Source: Limnomonas spitsbergensis | Lineage: Eukaryota; Chlorophyta; Chlorophyceae; Chlamydomonadales | DNA: 64,000 nt | NCBI GenBank assembly: GCA_037349105.1 | Contig: JAYJMM010000122.1 | Location: 1,860,001-1,924,000, forward strand | Direction: 5' to 3' | Part shown: positions 33,943 through 45,777 of the stretch, in pieces | Layout: the number at the start of each line of letters is the position of its first letter | Numbering within the stretch: position 1 is the stretch's first letter | Program-made: the position numbers and the translations under genes | The notes under the pieces: generated by a model | What the model saw: the letters and a program-made list of their open reading frames with translations, nothing else | Databases searched by the model: none | What the model was told of the DNA's origin: nothing

Positions 33943-36900
33943 TCAAACAGGCGTCCCCTGTAGGAATGCGCGCAGTAAATGGAACATACGCTCCGGCTGG
34001 ACATAGGGCACCTGCATGCAGGCAAGGATGGAAGACGGGGTCAAAAGGGCGGGCGTTCAAGGCATGCATGAGCTAGAATATTCAAGTTGACATGTGCCCG
34101 ATTGATAAGGTTTCAAGTAGCGGGACACACAGACGGGAAATATCCGGGGATAATGTCAATGAACAGCCAAGCATTCATGCAGACAGCCTAAACACATTAC
34201 TCAAACAAGTTTTAATATTTGATCACCGGTACTGTAATCCTGTTTAGACTCTGCACACCCGCCAGATTGCTCCCCCCTCCCCCGTTGCGCAATGATATTT
34301 TCATCAAAAACGTCCGTGCAAGGCCGAAATCATGGATGACAATCTATTTTCACTTCACTAGTGCACCAGCGCAGAAGCTGGCTGCAGGTGCTGGACCACC
34401 TTCAAGGTCAGCAGCTCTTAAGGCTCTTGCCCATTTTTCTTACCGCCGCGCACCCCCTAAAATAATTAGTAAAACAGTACCGGTATATCGCGCAGCAACT
34501 CCGCACGTAAAGAGCAAATAGTATAATCCCCGCCTTGATAAAACTTTCGTTTAACTCGGGTGTGTGTGTACTACATTAATTTGACTGTTAAATAGTACTT
34601 TATTTTCTTGACTTCCATCATCAAACCACCCACTACCTTGCCTTTCCATGTGGCCTGCATTGCGCATCGACGCATTCACAACTCAGCCCACATACTCCAT
34701 AATTCTTTGAGAGGGAGGGCATAGGAGGTTCAATCAAACCTAGGACTGCCCCGTCTCACCATGTGGCCTGCGTTCCGGATGGAAGCAAACGTGACTCCGC
34801 CCGCATACTCCACAATGTGTCCGCCAACCTGCCCGCTGCCACTAGTCCACGGACGCCAGGGTCGCGCGGTTGACAGCCCCAGCCCGGCCACCCAGCGGCG
34901 CGTGCCCACCACTGGCAAGATGCCGTCCACGTCTCCGCTGAACACCAGGATGCGCAGGTGGCCTGTACGGAGGTCGGCAAAGGAGACAGAAGTGAGCTTG
35001 GTGATTGGTTGTCCAGATACCGTATATTCGCTTTGCCTTCCTGCGGGAATGACATAATGATTTCTTTGATGCTGAATGATCGAAGCAAAAGATTTTCCAG
35101 ACCACTCACAATCTTATGGCTGATCAAAACGAATAATATGATTCTGCATGGTCTAGTGGCCATGGGAAGGTCGTAAGACTTTGTATGGGGAATCTCATCG
35201 GCACTTGGCTAATGGTTGGGACTGATCATACAGGTCTGAAGTCTTACCCAAGCAAAAATCCAATATTATATTGAAGTTATAAAAAAAGGGCCAGCGTAGC
35301 ATTGAAGGCAACATCGAAATCAAACTCGCCTTTCAAACTGAACAATAGAGGTGCCTGCCAGGATCGAGGATTCGTATTTGTTTGCATCCCTTACAAGTAC
35401 CCTAAACAACGTCAATTATGAAAGATGGCAAAGCACGTCTACAGTACAGCCCTTCTAATACAGACTTGCCAGATCCCCTCTTGCTTTCATTCAATTATAT
35501 AATGATTTGTGGTTCTGAACCCTAGACCTCAATCTGGCATCTTCAACCGTTCAAGGCCCAAGGCAGCGCCGTGCTTTAAGAGTGTGAGTTCTGGAAGGGG
35601 AGTGCAGAATGCAGTAGGTTGGTGACAGGCTACACAAAAAGATTCCCCAGGGTCCCACCCTTCCAACTTTGAGCTCCAGGGTTCAATGTCGCCAATAGCT
35701 CCACCTTAACATAAGGTTGATAGCGCCTGATAACAGCCTGACCGACTGTCACACCTGTTTGCTCGTCAGCCTTTGCTCAACACAGGCATCTTATATGCAC
35801 CATCGTTTTCTACCTTACTTCAGCACTCTCTGCTCTTCCAATTCTCCCATTGCATGGCCCTTTTAAAGAAGCTTCGTAGGCAGATGTGCAGACGCTGCAG
35901 CACTACCCACACCTCGCAAAGTAGGGCTTGCTACATTTCACCAATATGAACACACCAAGATGCCCCCACGGTGACCCCTGATCCTCAAATCCCTGCCCTC
36001 ACTCCTCACCCCTCACCCCCCATGGCCTCATCCCCTCACCTTCATCCCCATCCCTATCTTCACCATCATCCCTGTTCTCATGTTCACCCCCCACCCCACC
36101 ACCATCACCCTCATCCTCCACCTTAAACCCTAACCTCTATGCCACACCCCCCACCTGTTTCCAAGAGCTCTTGGTAGACTGGTAGCATGGAGGCCAACAG
36201 GTCCGAGCGGCTGTACTCAACCCGGTCCGTGCAGTCAGTCCAGGGCCATGGCATCACATGTGATTGATTGGCATGAAGGGCCCTGAAACAACAGCAACGA
36301 CAGGAGGGGTTGCAAAATCAGCAGCAGCATGAGCATGGGGGTTTGCAACAACAGCAGCAGCAACAGGAGGGGTTGACACTTACGCAGCAACAACAGGAGG
36401 GGTTGCAACACCAGCAGCAGCATGAGCAAGAGGGGGGGATGCAACAACAGCAGCAACAACAGGAATGCGAGTAACTAAAGCAGCAGCAACAGAGGCAGGT
36501 AGCAGCAAAATAATGCCCTGCTCTGCTTGGTTGCAAGAATAGTAGAAGTCCCTATTTCTGCAGCTTGGGCATGTTCTTCCTACTGCCCATTCTTCTTAAG
36601 CTCAGGAGGGTGAGGGATCGGGCATGTCCTTACTTCTGCAGCTGGAGAGAGTGAGGTGTGAGGTGTGTCCTAATGTCTGCAGCTCGAGCGAGGTGTGGAG
36701 TGTGAGGTGTGTCCTTTGTTCTGCAGCTTGGGAGAGTGAGGTGTGAGGTGTGAGGTGTGTCCTAACTTCTGCAGCTCGAGCGAGGTGTGGAGTGTGAGGT
36801 GTGTCCTTTGTTCTGCAGCTCGAGAGAGTGAGGTGTGAGGTGTGGAGTGTGCCCTGACTTCTGCAGCTCGAGCGAGGTGTGGAGTGTGAGGTGTGTCCTT

Positions 36901-39900
36901 TGTTCTGCAGCTCGAGAGAGTGAGGTGTGAGGTGTGGGTGTGTCCTAACTTCTGCAGCTCGAGGGAGGTGTCAAGTGTGAGGTGTGTCCTTTGTTCTTCA
37001 GCTTGGGAGAATAAGGTGTGAGGTGTGAGGGGTGGAGTGTGTCCTTACTTCTGAAGCTCGAGAGAGTGAGGTGTGAGGTATGAGGGGTGGGATTAGTCCT
37101 CACTTCTGCAGCTCCGGCAGGTTCATGTACTGCTGCACCTCGTTGTCCACGCAGGGATCGTAGCTAGGGTCCTCAGACAAATGCCCATCTGGGCCTTTAG
37201 AGCCAGAGGCCTGCAGGTCAAAGCAAGGGTTGAATGTTCAGGGCTCATGATCAGAGTGCAGGTTTTCAAAATCAGGATGCAGGGGCTCAAAATCACAAAG
37301 CAGGATTCAGGGGCCTGCACACATCCCTGCGGAAGTTAGGTACTCCGGCCCCCCAATTACGTGGATCAGTCTCAGGGTTTCGGAACAATGGTGCAGTGAC
37401 CCTCAGCCGCACCCGTGCAGCAGCGCGGGCCTGGAGGCGCTCCGAAGCCACCCGTGCAGTCAGGCCCGCCGCTGAGCCCCCCAGGGCAGCTGCCAGGGCT
37501 GCGGTCTCGGAGTAGGCCTGCTTGGGCAGACACACGTCCGCGTAGATATCATAGATGTTGATCGGGCCGAGCTCCGCAGTGGCCCTGTGAGGCGGGAGCA
37601 ATACGCAGGTCAACGTCAACAAACGGAACACGTCGAAGAAAACAGGTTTGATGAAAACATTTGGAGGCTCCCTTCAGCTATGTGCCACGGTACATTGATT
37701 CGTCAATTCAGCTGAATTACAAGGCATCTACCATTTAACTGACCTTTCAATGATGTATAAGGACACTTTGTGGTGCACAAGCAGGTCACACGAAGGTATG
37801 TGCCAAGGATCGTCCATTCCATAAAGAATTGAAGTGCATGTATGCACACTTACTGGTTAACGAATTCGTCACAGAGCTCCTCGTTGGTCTTGATGGCACC
37901 TGCCTCAGCATGGCTCCCTCGAAGAGGGCCTGAGGGGTGAAAACGGAGGGGAGGGGTGGGGAGGGAAGGGGATGGGAGGGGGGTCGAAGGTGTGGATATC
38001 AAAATAGATGCTGTTGGTTGCTGATGAAGGGAAAACTATGCACTCAGGCCTAAATAGAGGGGTCTTCCCCTCTGAATAGAGGAGTCTTCCACTCTAAATA
38101 GAGGGGTCTTCCCCTCTGAATAGAGGAGTCTTCCACTCTAAATAGAGGGGTCTTCCCCTCTGAATAGAGGAGTCTTCCACTCTAAATAGAGGGGTCTTCC
38201 CCTCTGAATAGAGGAGTCTTCCACTCTAAATAGAGGGGTCTTCCCCTCTGAATAGAGGGGTCTTCCCCTCTGAATAGAGGGGTCTTCCCCTCTGAATAGA
38301 GGAGTCTTCCACTCTAAATAGAGGGGTCTTCCCCTCTAAATAGAGGGGTCTTCCCCTCTGAATAGAGGGGTCTTCCCCTCTGAATAGAGGAGTCTTCCAC
38401 TCTAAATAAAGGGGTCTTCCCCTCTAAATAGAGGGGTCTTCCCCTCTGAATAGAGGGGTCTTCCCCTCTGAATAGAGGGGTCTTCCCCTCTGAATAGAGG
38501 GGTCTTCCCCTCTGAATAGAGGAGTCTTCCACTCTAAATAGAGGGGTCTTCCACTCTTCCACTCTAAATAGAGGGGTCTTCCCCTCTGAATAGAGGGGTC
38601 TTCCACTCTTCCCCTCTGAATAGAGGGGTCTTCCACTCTTCCCCTCTGAATAGAGGGGTCTTCCACTCTTCCCCTCTAAATAGAGGGGTCTTCCACTCTT
38701 CCCCTCTAAATAGAGGGGTCGTCCCCTCTAAATAGAGGGGTCTTCCACTCTTCCTCTCTAAATAGAGGGGTCTTCCACTCTTCCCCTCTGAATAGAGGGG
38801 TCTTCCACTCTTCCTCTCTAAATAGAGGGGTCTTCCACTCTTCCCGGTACTACCAGTACTACCGGACCTACCGATACTTCCGGTACTACGATGAGTTTGG
38901 AGGTTAAAAACACAGCTTACAAATGACCAAAATGATTTAGAAAACGAACTAAACGGATGATTTAAAATCAAATTCAAACGTTTAAATAAATAGTAACGAC
39001 GATCTGCAGTACAGATGCTCACCTATCTGGGCAAAGTCACAGTTTTCGCGGATGCCAGCAACAGACTCATCGCTGATCATGGCATGGTGCCACCAGAAGT
39101 CAATGGCACCCTGCACATAAGCAGGGCAGGATTGACCAATGGCATACCTGAATGAGGCGGAGCGTAAGGCTGCAGGGATGGCAGTCAGGATGGCAACACA
39201 TGGAACAGGTTATAAACCTGAAAACCTGATTTAAAAGCACTTCGAATACGCGGCAACGGAAATGTTAACAGGATGAATTGATTTCAAGGGATGACGTTTA
39301 TGTCATCATCAGTGTATTCCAGGCCAAATTTGGAAGGGGACGCTGGGCGGCAACAAACGCGCCAAAAATTGCCCAGCATATGACATAGGGCCCAGGCAAC
39401 ATGCTTGCTGCACCGCCTCCCCCCTCTACCTGCCTGGCAGTAGGACTAAATGTAGCTGAATGGTAGCTGAATGGTAGCTTCAGCACCCTGAAACAAAGAC
39501 TGGTAATCCTGCCGATGCCTCCTTCAAGTTTTCTATCACATTGGGGTTTATTCGAGACATTATAATGGTCCTGGCAGAATGATAGAAATAAAATAATAAA
39601 ACATTCTCCTCCTCAAAAAAGGAGATGAGGCAAAAATGACGATCCTTTAAGCAGGGCATATGCTTGCTGCTTGAGCCATCAGAATGTGCCATCAGAATTT
39701 CCCCAGAGACACAAATATCCTGAGAGGCAATAAATGTCCGGTCCGGTCCGGTCCGGTCCGGTCCGGTCCGGTCCGGTCCGGTCCGGTCCGGTCCGGCAAT
39801 CAAATATATTTCGACTGCTCACCATGTGTCAATGACCGTGTCCGTCGAAGGAAGGCCAGGAGTCCTTCAAGGTTCAGACGTACAGCACGTGTGGCTTGAG

Positions 39901-42900
39901 ATCCATCTGAACTTTTTCCAAATTCCTACCAGCCCTGCTTGCTCACCAGGTTGTCGATGACAGTGTCAGTCAAAGGGTTGCCGACCAGGATTCCTTTCAG
40001 GTTCAGATGTCCGGCAACTGCCACTGGGGACGCCGCATCACCGCGCTGTTCAGCAGCTGCCACTTGAGATGCCGCGTTACCCCGGACTATCTCCCTTGCC
40101 AAATTAGGGACGTAATGCCCGGCGTAGCTTTCACCTAGAAAACCAAAAGCGGGGTATCAGACACACATTCGCTCTTCTTGAGGCCACGCTCTACGGGCCA
40201 CCCCGTGGCTGCCAGAGGCCCAAATTGGGGCCGAAACTTGACCAGCCTACAAACACAGGCCGCAGCAGCATGGCTTGAGGCACATGACTTGAGGCACATG
40301 GGGCCTGCAGCATGAGGCTAGGCTGTAGCTGATATGACATGTAGCTGAAACCACACAAAGTGGATGGCGTACAGTATTCCACAAGACTTGCTCCATTACC
40401 CAGATTACCAGGTTGGGGATAGTGCCATGGGGACATTTCCATAGCTGATATAAACGGTGGTAATGTTGGGTTAGCCACAAAATGGAGACAGGCTGTACAC
40501 AAAGTGCGCTACATCGCTTCATTCAAATAGGGTCACAGCATGCTAAAGGATGCCGCCGGCCTGAGGAGTCAGTGACCTGGGAGGGACAGCAGCAGCAGGA
40601 GCCGTCACACCTTCAGCCATATTCTTACAGCTACACTCCGGCCCCTGGCCGAGTTGCCCACTGGTGGCCAGCCTTGCTGCTTTGGCCATCAGTTAAAGGC
40701 CGGCCCAAGTTAAGTTCCAATCGGGCCTTTTGCAGCCGTGGGGCGGCCTGCTTAAGGCGGACTAGTAGCCGGGAAACACTGGAGTACTGTCCACTATTGA
40801 CTTAAGATCTAAGCAAGAGCTTAGCTTTATTTTGTGGCGGGCCCATGCTACACAACAAGCCCCAACCGTTGGGGCCCAACGTACCAGCCAGGTACAAGTC
40901 GTTCTTCTTCAGGTGGGGGAAGCGCTCCATGAGGCCCAGCAGGAACACACGGGAGTCAAGGGCAGTACGAGCATCACCTGAACAGGGTGCGGGGTGGAGG
41001 GTGGAGGGCTGAGGATGAAGGGTTGGAATTTGATGCTGAAGGGTTGAGGGTTTAGAGTTGAGGGTGAAGGGTCGAGGGTCGTGGGTTGAGGGTGAAAGGT
41101 TCAGGTTTGAGGGTTCAGGTTTGAGGATGAAGGGTAGCGGTTTGCGGGTGAAGGTAGCAGGTCGAAATCTGCCACAGGAAGTTACTCTTTAGGGAAGCCA
41201 GAGTCCTAACAGCTCCCAACTGGTCAGCTCAATACAGCAATACCAGTGACATATTTGCATGAGCCATAGCACAAAGGCAGAAAAGGCAGATGCACCGCAC
41301 AGGTCTGCAATCTGAATTCCCCCTTCACAATGTTCCGCCTGCCCTGACTCACCTACAACGCTGTCGGAGGACGTGTTACTGTAACTCCAGCCCACGAACG
41401 CCGGGCTCTCCAGGAAGATGACAGAGGCCTCACGGTTCCACGGGTATGGGTTGGCCTGTGTGCGGCAGTATTCAGGGCCAGGTCAGAGGCAATGTCTATT
41501 TTCCGGCTACAAAGCCACCTTTGCCGGGCCGCCCAGCGCCCGCCCAGGGTCCGATTGGGACCAAGCCTCGGCCGCCCAGCGGCCAGTGGCCTCAGCAGCA
41601 TGGCTGGCCACACCTGGGGTCTCTGACCGAAGGCCAGAGTGTAGCTGATATGTAGTTGAGCCACGAAAAAAGAAAGGCTGGTCAGAGGGCACTGTATATG
41701 TAATCACGTTTCAGCCAGTGTTCCTTTTCTAGTGACTCAGCTACCAGTCAGCTGCACTCAGGCCGCTGGCCCCATTTGTGGACAGCCTTGCCGCTCTGGC
41801 CACCACTCATAGGCCGGTCCAGGTTTGGGCCTAATCTGGTTGTTGGCGGCTGCAGGGCGGCCTAACAAAATCAGTTTTGTAGCTGGGAAAATTAGCACTG
41901 CTTTCAGCTGCAGCTAAGCCATATCACCGTTTCAAAGGTATGGGCTGTGTGGGGGAGGATTCCCGGCCAGTCTAGATGGAAGAGGGCAGGCAGTCCAGGC
42001 CTTATTAGAGCAGCAACCAACAGAATAACAGAGTCGTACGGTTCCAACAGTTTGGGCTATGGCCTAGGTATAGAAGTCAGGGCCACTTCAGGAGGTGGCA
42101 GGTGATTGCGGGAAGGTGTGGGAAGGTGCAAGAAGACCATGGGTGATTTCGGGAAGGTGCAAGAGGGTGTGTGTGGACAGGGGTTGATTACAGAAGGCGC
42201 TGGAAGGTGGGGTTGGATTATCCCAGGGGGGTGCCAGGTCAGGGGGGATAGGCATGTGCGCTGGGTCTTGTTTGAATTGCAATCTTTTGAATCAGATTCG
42301 AGATGAGTTAAGCCCCTGTTTTGAATTTTCAAAACAATGCTGATCCACGGTCACATCACCCATCGTAGCCTGCTAAAGGATTAAGGGATGTGCACCTGAT
42401 ATCGGTCCACCGCACCTGCAGCGTGCGCCCATCCTTGGGCAGGAGGCAAGGCGGCCCAACATCACCCGGCCCAGTTTATGTGGTGATTGGTACCATACAT
42501 TTGGATTGCCTACACTCGGATACGGTTATAGTAAATTATTTAAGGATTACTAGCCTTGGGCGAAATGTGGACAAACACTCACGACTTCCAACTTACACTG
42601 GCATTGACAGTACAGGATGGGACTATGCAATAAATCCCTCACTCCTAAATAACGTTTATTTCGAGGGAAGGCTATTCGAATCTTCTGTTTTTGACCTGTT
42701 CCTGGTCCACCGCACCTGCAGCGTGCGCCCATCCTTGAGCGGCAGGAAGGGCCCCAGCTCAGACATGAAGCCGCCCCCTAGGGAGCTGCAGCCAGGGCCC
42801 CTGTGACACCAGATAGGGGAAGACAACAAAATATAACACCATGCAGTTGAAATGCATGTCTGTGGAACGCATACCGGTACAATAGAGGGGGATGACATTC

Positions 42901-45480
42901 TGACAAAATAAAATACCCAATATACCGTAGTATCAGTCCGATTTCGTTTTATATTGAATTCGTTTTTTGTTTGGAAACCTTCTAATTAACAAAATCACGC
43001 TTTCGTTTTAGTGGTTCGTTTTTCTGATCGGAGGCTGGAAATTATTACGATCACTGGTTCGTTTTTGCTCTAGAACCACTCAAAACGGCAATCACCGGTT
43101 CGTTTTTGTCAAAAAGTTGATTACATTGCAATCAAACGTTCGTTCATGGTCTAAACTCGTCAATTGAGATCCCTGAAGTCACATGAGCTGGTAGTTCACT
43201 CTTCTGTCGTAAAAATGCTACAAACTTGCACCAATATGACTACAGAGAACGGTAATAGTATGCCAATAAGCAAGGCAAACATGCAGTCCACTTGGTAAAC
43301 AAATTTGACACACAAGATGTCATGGAAGCCATCAAGGGCAGCACACACCTTCAACAACACACGGCAGGCCTTGCTAAATCCGAGTTGCATGGTGACCTAC
43401 CGAATGCATTCATGAACCAAGGTGCATGGCTGATTTACTTATTTGTCACCGACATTTGCTGCAACCCTGAAACCTGCACTTGCTGCATCCTACTTGAGGA
43501 AGGGGGGGCGGGGGGGCTTGCCTACTATCTCGACATCCGGGTTCAAATCAATAATCGCAGTGGCAGGAGTTGTGGCAGGAGCTGTGGCTAATGGAGCGGC
43601 TCCGGGTAGATTCACAGCCCCATTAGCGGGAGCCAGCGATGTCTGATGAGGTGCTGCCGGTGCCAGAACAGCCCGTGCCTTTGCTCTAGCAATTGATTCA
43701 GCGAAAGTGAACTGCCTTTTGCTAATAACGACAGCATTTCAATGCGAAAGGAGCGTGATTGCGACATGAACGAAGCTACTCTTTGTGTGGCGATTTTTAA
43801 GGGTTTGGGGCTAAAATATTCGTTTTTATGGTTCGTTTTTGTCCCATGGTACACATTTTAATCGCAATCAACGGTTCGTTTTCTTGAAAAACGATCAATA
43901 AAACGAAATCGGACTGATACTACGGTAATCAAAAGTCCAAATAAAAGAACATGGCGTTAAAGCACATGACTGAAAAACGCATACCGGTATACCGGTTAAC
44001 ATAGAAGAGGGAGGGCAACATAATAGATGCCATAGATTGAAAAATGAAGATTAAGCGGGGTAGCAGGAGGAGGGGCATGCTGCGGCGAAATTCATATTTC
44101 ACTGGCTGGGTTTCAGGGGAGCAAATACAACATATTTGAATTGCCTTCCCTCGCTATCTCTTAATTAGTTATTGGAATGCCGACCAGGGGACAATTCAGA
44201 TACCGTAATATAAATCTCTGACTGAAAACTGACGAACACCAACAATGACTGGCGTAAATTTCCCGCACCCACAAGCAACGTTAATTTAAAGGGAAGGCAA
44301 CTCTTAAGAATACAACCCCTGATTCATAGTTTCATACCCTACAAAAGATCAACGCCTACAGGGCTTTCTGTGCATGAGCAAAAGGCAGATTGCCTCCAGG
44401 TTAGGGTTCCACTCACTGAGCCAGGGCACCTGCGGTTTAGGGGTTCAGGGTGCTGAATTTAGGATTGACCGGCAACCAGGGTACAACTGCGCATCCACCC
44501 ATTGAGCCAGAGCACAGGGGGCTAAGTGTCATTGGTGTCAAGGCCTTGCATGAGGACATGGATCACCCACTCACAGAGTAAGAGCATCGGCGCTTGAGTG
44601 TTTAAGGTGTTTACTTCAGGGGTCTGACGTACAAGCATGCGCTCACCCATTGAGCCAGAGCATAAGAGGATCCTTGACTGGGCTGCTCTCCGACTCCACC
44701 AGCAGGTAAAATAATGCGCGCCCTGCAGCCTTGTCAACAGTGATATAGCTGTGGGATGGTAGGGAGGTGGGCAGAGGGTGGTTAGGAAGAGGGGCAGGTG
44801 GGCAGAGGGTGGGTAGGTAGAGGGTGAAAGCGCATGAAACAAAGCCCGTCTAGCAGCATTGGACATTGAGGTAGCTGTGGCAAGGGGAGGTGGTCAGAAG
44901 GTTAAAGTGCATCTATGACAAGATTGGAGTGGTGACAGCATGCATGGTCTTGCGCTACTATCATGCGATTGGTCGGGCGTGCAGGTGATATGAGGGGGGG
45001 GGGTATCATTGCATGCATGCATCGTCTGCCGCACAGATCGTACATGGGGGGCATCACTGCACGCACAGACAGCCGCACAGATCATATCAGGGGGGGTGAC
45101 AGCACGCATGGTCAGATTATCTAAAATGCATGTCCGGCTGGCATTGCACGTCCTATTGGCATGTAGGTACCGGTACGAAACCCTAGTGATGCCCCATGCT
45201 CAGCTCCATACCCAGAGAACATGTTGAATGTTTCCAGAGCGCCCCAGCCTGGCATGCTGTTAACGCGATCGAGTTCGGCCTCTGCGGTGTACTCGATGCC
45301 GGAGTCTCGTCCTAATCCGCCAACTCTCGTGCTCGGATCTGTGTGGCCGTGATGTTCGCGGCCATCAGCGAAGATGGTTTGTGTACCAAAAGAGTGTTCG
45401 TCAATCAGTCTTGCGCTGCTGGCTACAGAGATCAGCGTCAGCAGCAGCGGCAAGGCGCATGCGAGGGGTATCCTCCCCAT
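33943..45480 (-). CDS. Serine carboxypeptidase (peptidase S10)
   Basis: Exons (minus): 45480-45212, a 10-nt micro-exon at about 44840 (tentative), 44729-44647, 42800-42716, 41455-41353, 40977-40885, 40134-39947, 39110-39023, 37929-37854, 37584-37401, 37210-37104, 36282-36155, 34962-34760 and 34011-33943 (TGA). Phases agree throughout and give about 561 residues. A signal peptide opens the protein ([19 protein letters not shown]). Family motifs follow in order: [49 protein letters not shown] (oxyanion hole); [26 protein letters not shown] (catalytic Ser about 217); [69 protein letters not shown] (Asp about 482); [14 protein letters not shown] (His about 538). Such enzymes remove C-terminal residues at acid pH in vacuole or outside the cell. 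Introns carry the transposons and minisatellites listed separately. Slightly longer than the usual 450-500 residues, through an Ala-rich insert after the nucleophile. Confidence 0.9.
34648..34704 (-). repeat. Echo copy of the SGD..AGHM exon end
   Basis: A diverged copy of the 3' end of exon 34962-34760 (reads IMEYVG, stop, [12 protein letters not shown] against [19 protein letters not shown]), located about 60 bp downstream of the real donor in the gene's direction. Confidence 0.65.
35000..36150 (-). other. Intron of the carboxypeptidase gene
   Basis: No further exon is needed between 36155 and 34962, as the phase joins directly. The text at 35950-36150 is C/T-rich (CCCTCACC-like words), including CCTAAACCCTAACC near 36123. 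Confidence 0.5.
36285..36510. repeat. CAACAG/CAGCAG repeat in intron
   Basis: Irregular CAACAGCAGCAGCAACAGGA units interspersed with GGGGTTG, directly upstream of exon 36282-36155 in the gene's direction. Minus-strand poly-Leu and poly-Cys frames are shadows. Confidence 0.7.
36600..37095. repeat. Minisatellite built from an exon edge
   Basis: About nine irregular units containing CTTCTGCAGCTCGAG followed by GAGGTGTGAGGTGTGTCCT. The adjoining exon end at 37095-37120 reads CCTCACTTCTGCAGCTCCGG, so the unit matches the last exon bases plus splice donor. Confidence 0.65.
38047..38843. repeat. 22-bp hairpin minisatellite in intron
   Basis: More than 30 units of AATAGAGGGGTCTTCCCCTC+TG, each a perfect AGAGGGG-TCTT-CCCCTCT hairpin or the variant AGAGGAGTCTTCCACTCT. 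Right-hand units are spaced by an extra TTCCACTC. Minus-strand open frames here are shadows. Confidence 0.8.
39733..39797. repeat. (GGTCC)n microsatellite
   Basis: About twelve tandem GGTCC units in an intron of the carboxypeptidase gene, close to a degenerate exon copy. Confidence 0.9.
39817..39881 (-). repeat. Echo copy of the GESYAGHY exon end
   Basis: A diverged copy of the last 65 bases of exon 40134-39947 plus donor (TDTVID readable, frame broken before it), lying 65 bp downstream of the real donor. Confidence 0.6.
40195..40790. repeat. Inverted pair of a GTAGCTGA-ended repeat
   Basis: A copy in plus direction (about 40195-40345; GGGGCCGAAACTTGACCAGCC ... CTGTAGCTGATATG) faces a copy in minus direction (about 40600-40790). 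The same pairing occurs at 41495-41910, and single copies are seen at 55345-55500 and 57340-57500. This is probably a foldback or SINE-like family; its termini are not sharply defined. Confidence 0.45.
41495..41910. repeat. Second inverted pair of the GTAGCTGA-ended repeat
   Basis: Plus copy 41505-41660 starts TTTTCCGGCTACAAAGCC and ends GTGTAGCTGATATG. The reversed copy 41735-41905 ends TTTTGTAGCTGGGAAAAT. The arms share GGCCGCCC, GGGACCAAGCCT and GGTGGCCAG-type words. Confidence 0.5.
42404..42437 (-). repeat. Echo copy of the GGPGCSS exon end
   Basis: GGTCCACCGCACCTGCAGCG and the next 14 bases repeat the donor edge of exon 42800-42716 (42703-42737) with one change, 300 bp downstream in the gene's direction. 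A MITE-like element (42506-42673) lies between the two copies. Confidence 0.7.
42506..42673. mobile_element. MITE-like element, copy 1
   Basis: The element starts TTGCCTACACTCGGAT and ends AATAACGTTTATTTCGAGGG + AAGGC. Copies 2 (44141-44300) and 3 (56421-56583) share inverted ends TTGCCTTCCCTCG / GAGGGAAGGCAA, AACGTTAATT near the right end, and GACAAC/GACTGAAA words inside. No coding capacity. Confidence 0.55.
42923..43927. mobile_element. Non-autonomous DNA transposon with 30-bp terminal inver­ted repeats
   Basis: The left end TACCGTAGTATCAGTCCGAT plus ten more bases is matched perfectly in reverse at 43898-43927. If TA is the target duplication the element is CCGTAG..CTACGG, 42925-43925, as in Tc1/mariner-like transposons. 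Direct copies of GGTTCGTTTTT lie inside both ends (43013, 43055, 43099; 43831, 43872). No transposase is visible. It sits in a carboxypeptidase intron. Confidence 0.75.
44141..44300. mobile_element. MITE-like element, copy 2
   Basis: Ends TTGCCTTCCCTCGCTAT and AAAGGGAAGGCAA. Same family as 42506-42673 and 56421-56583. Confidence 0.6.
44410..44585 (-). repeat. Three echo copies of the LWLNG exon end
   Basis: CACCCATTGAGCCAGAGCA (donor edge of exon 44729-44647, at 44645-44664) recurs at 44496-44514 unchanged, and diverged at 44410-44428 and 44563-44585. Confidence 0.7.
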
Positions 45481-45777
45481 TGGCAGAGCAGGTTTCGGAC
45501 TTCCTTGACAAGAGGAGTTATTCGGCTCACGTGTTTAATGTGTTATTCGATTCGAATTTGGAGATGCACAAGCAGTGTCATTGAAAGGCATCGGTAGAGA
45601 GAAAACAACTAAACGCAGGTGCCTGGTTTCAGGAATACGGCAAATGACTAGATGTTATCAGAGGTGTCTAATCAGGGGCAGTGGCAGGGGTCCCTGGCCT
45701 GGATGTTATGCTACGGTATGGGCAAATTTCATTTTTTTTCTACCAATTGTAACGGATTTATAATCTTCGTTTTGAAG

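Noticed and set aside
38047..38843. CRISPR-like array
   Set aside because: Units are contiguous without unique spacers, and the array lies in a spliced eukaryotic gene.
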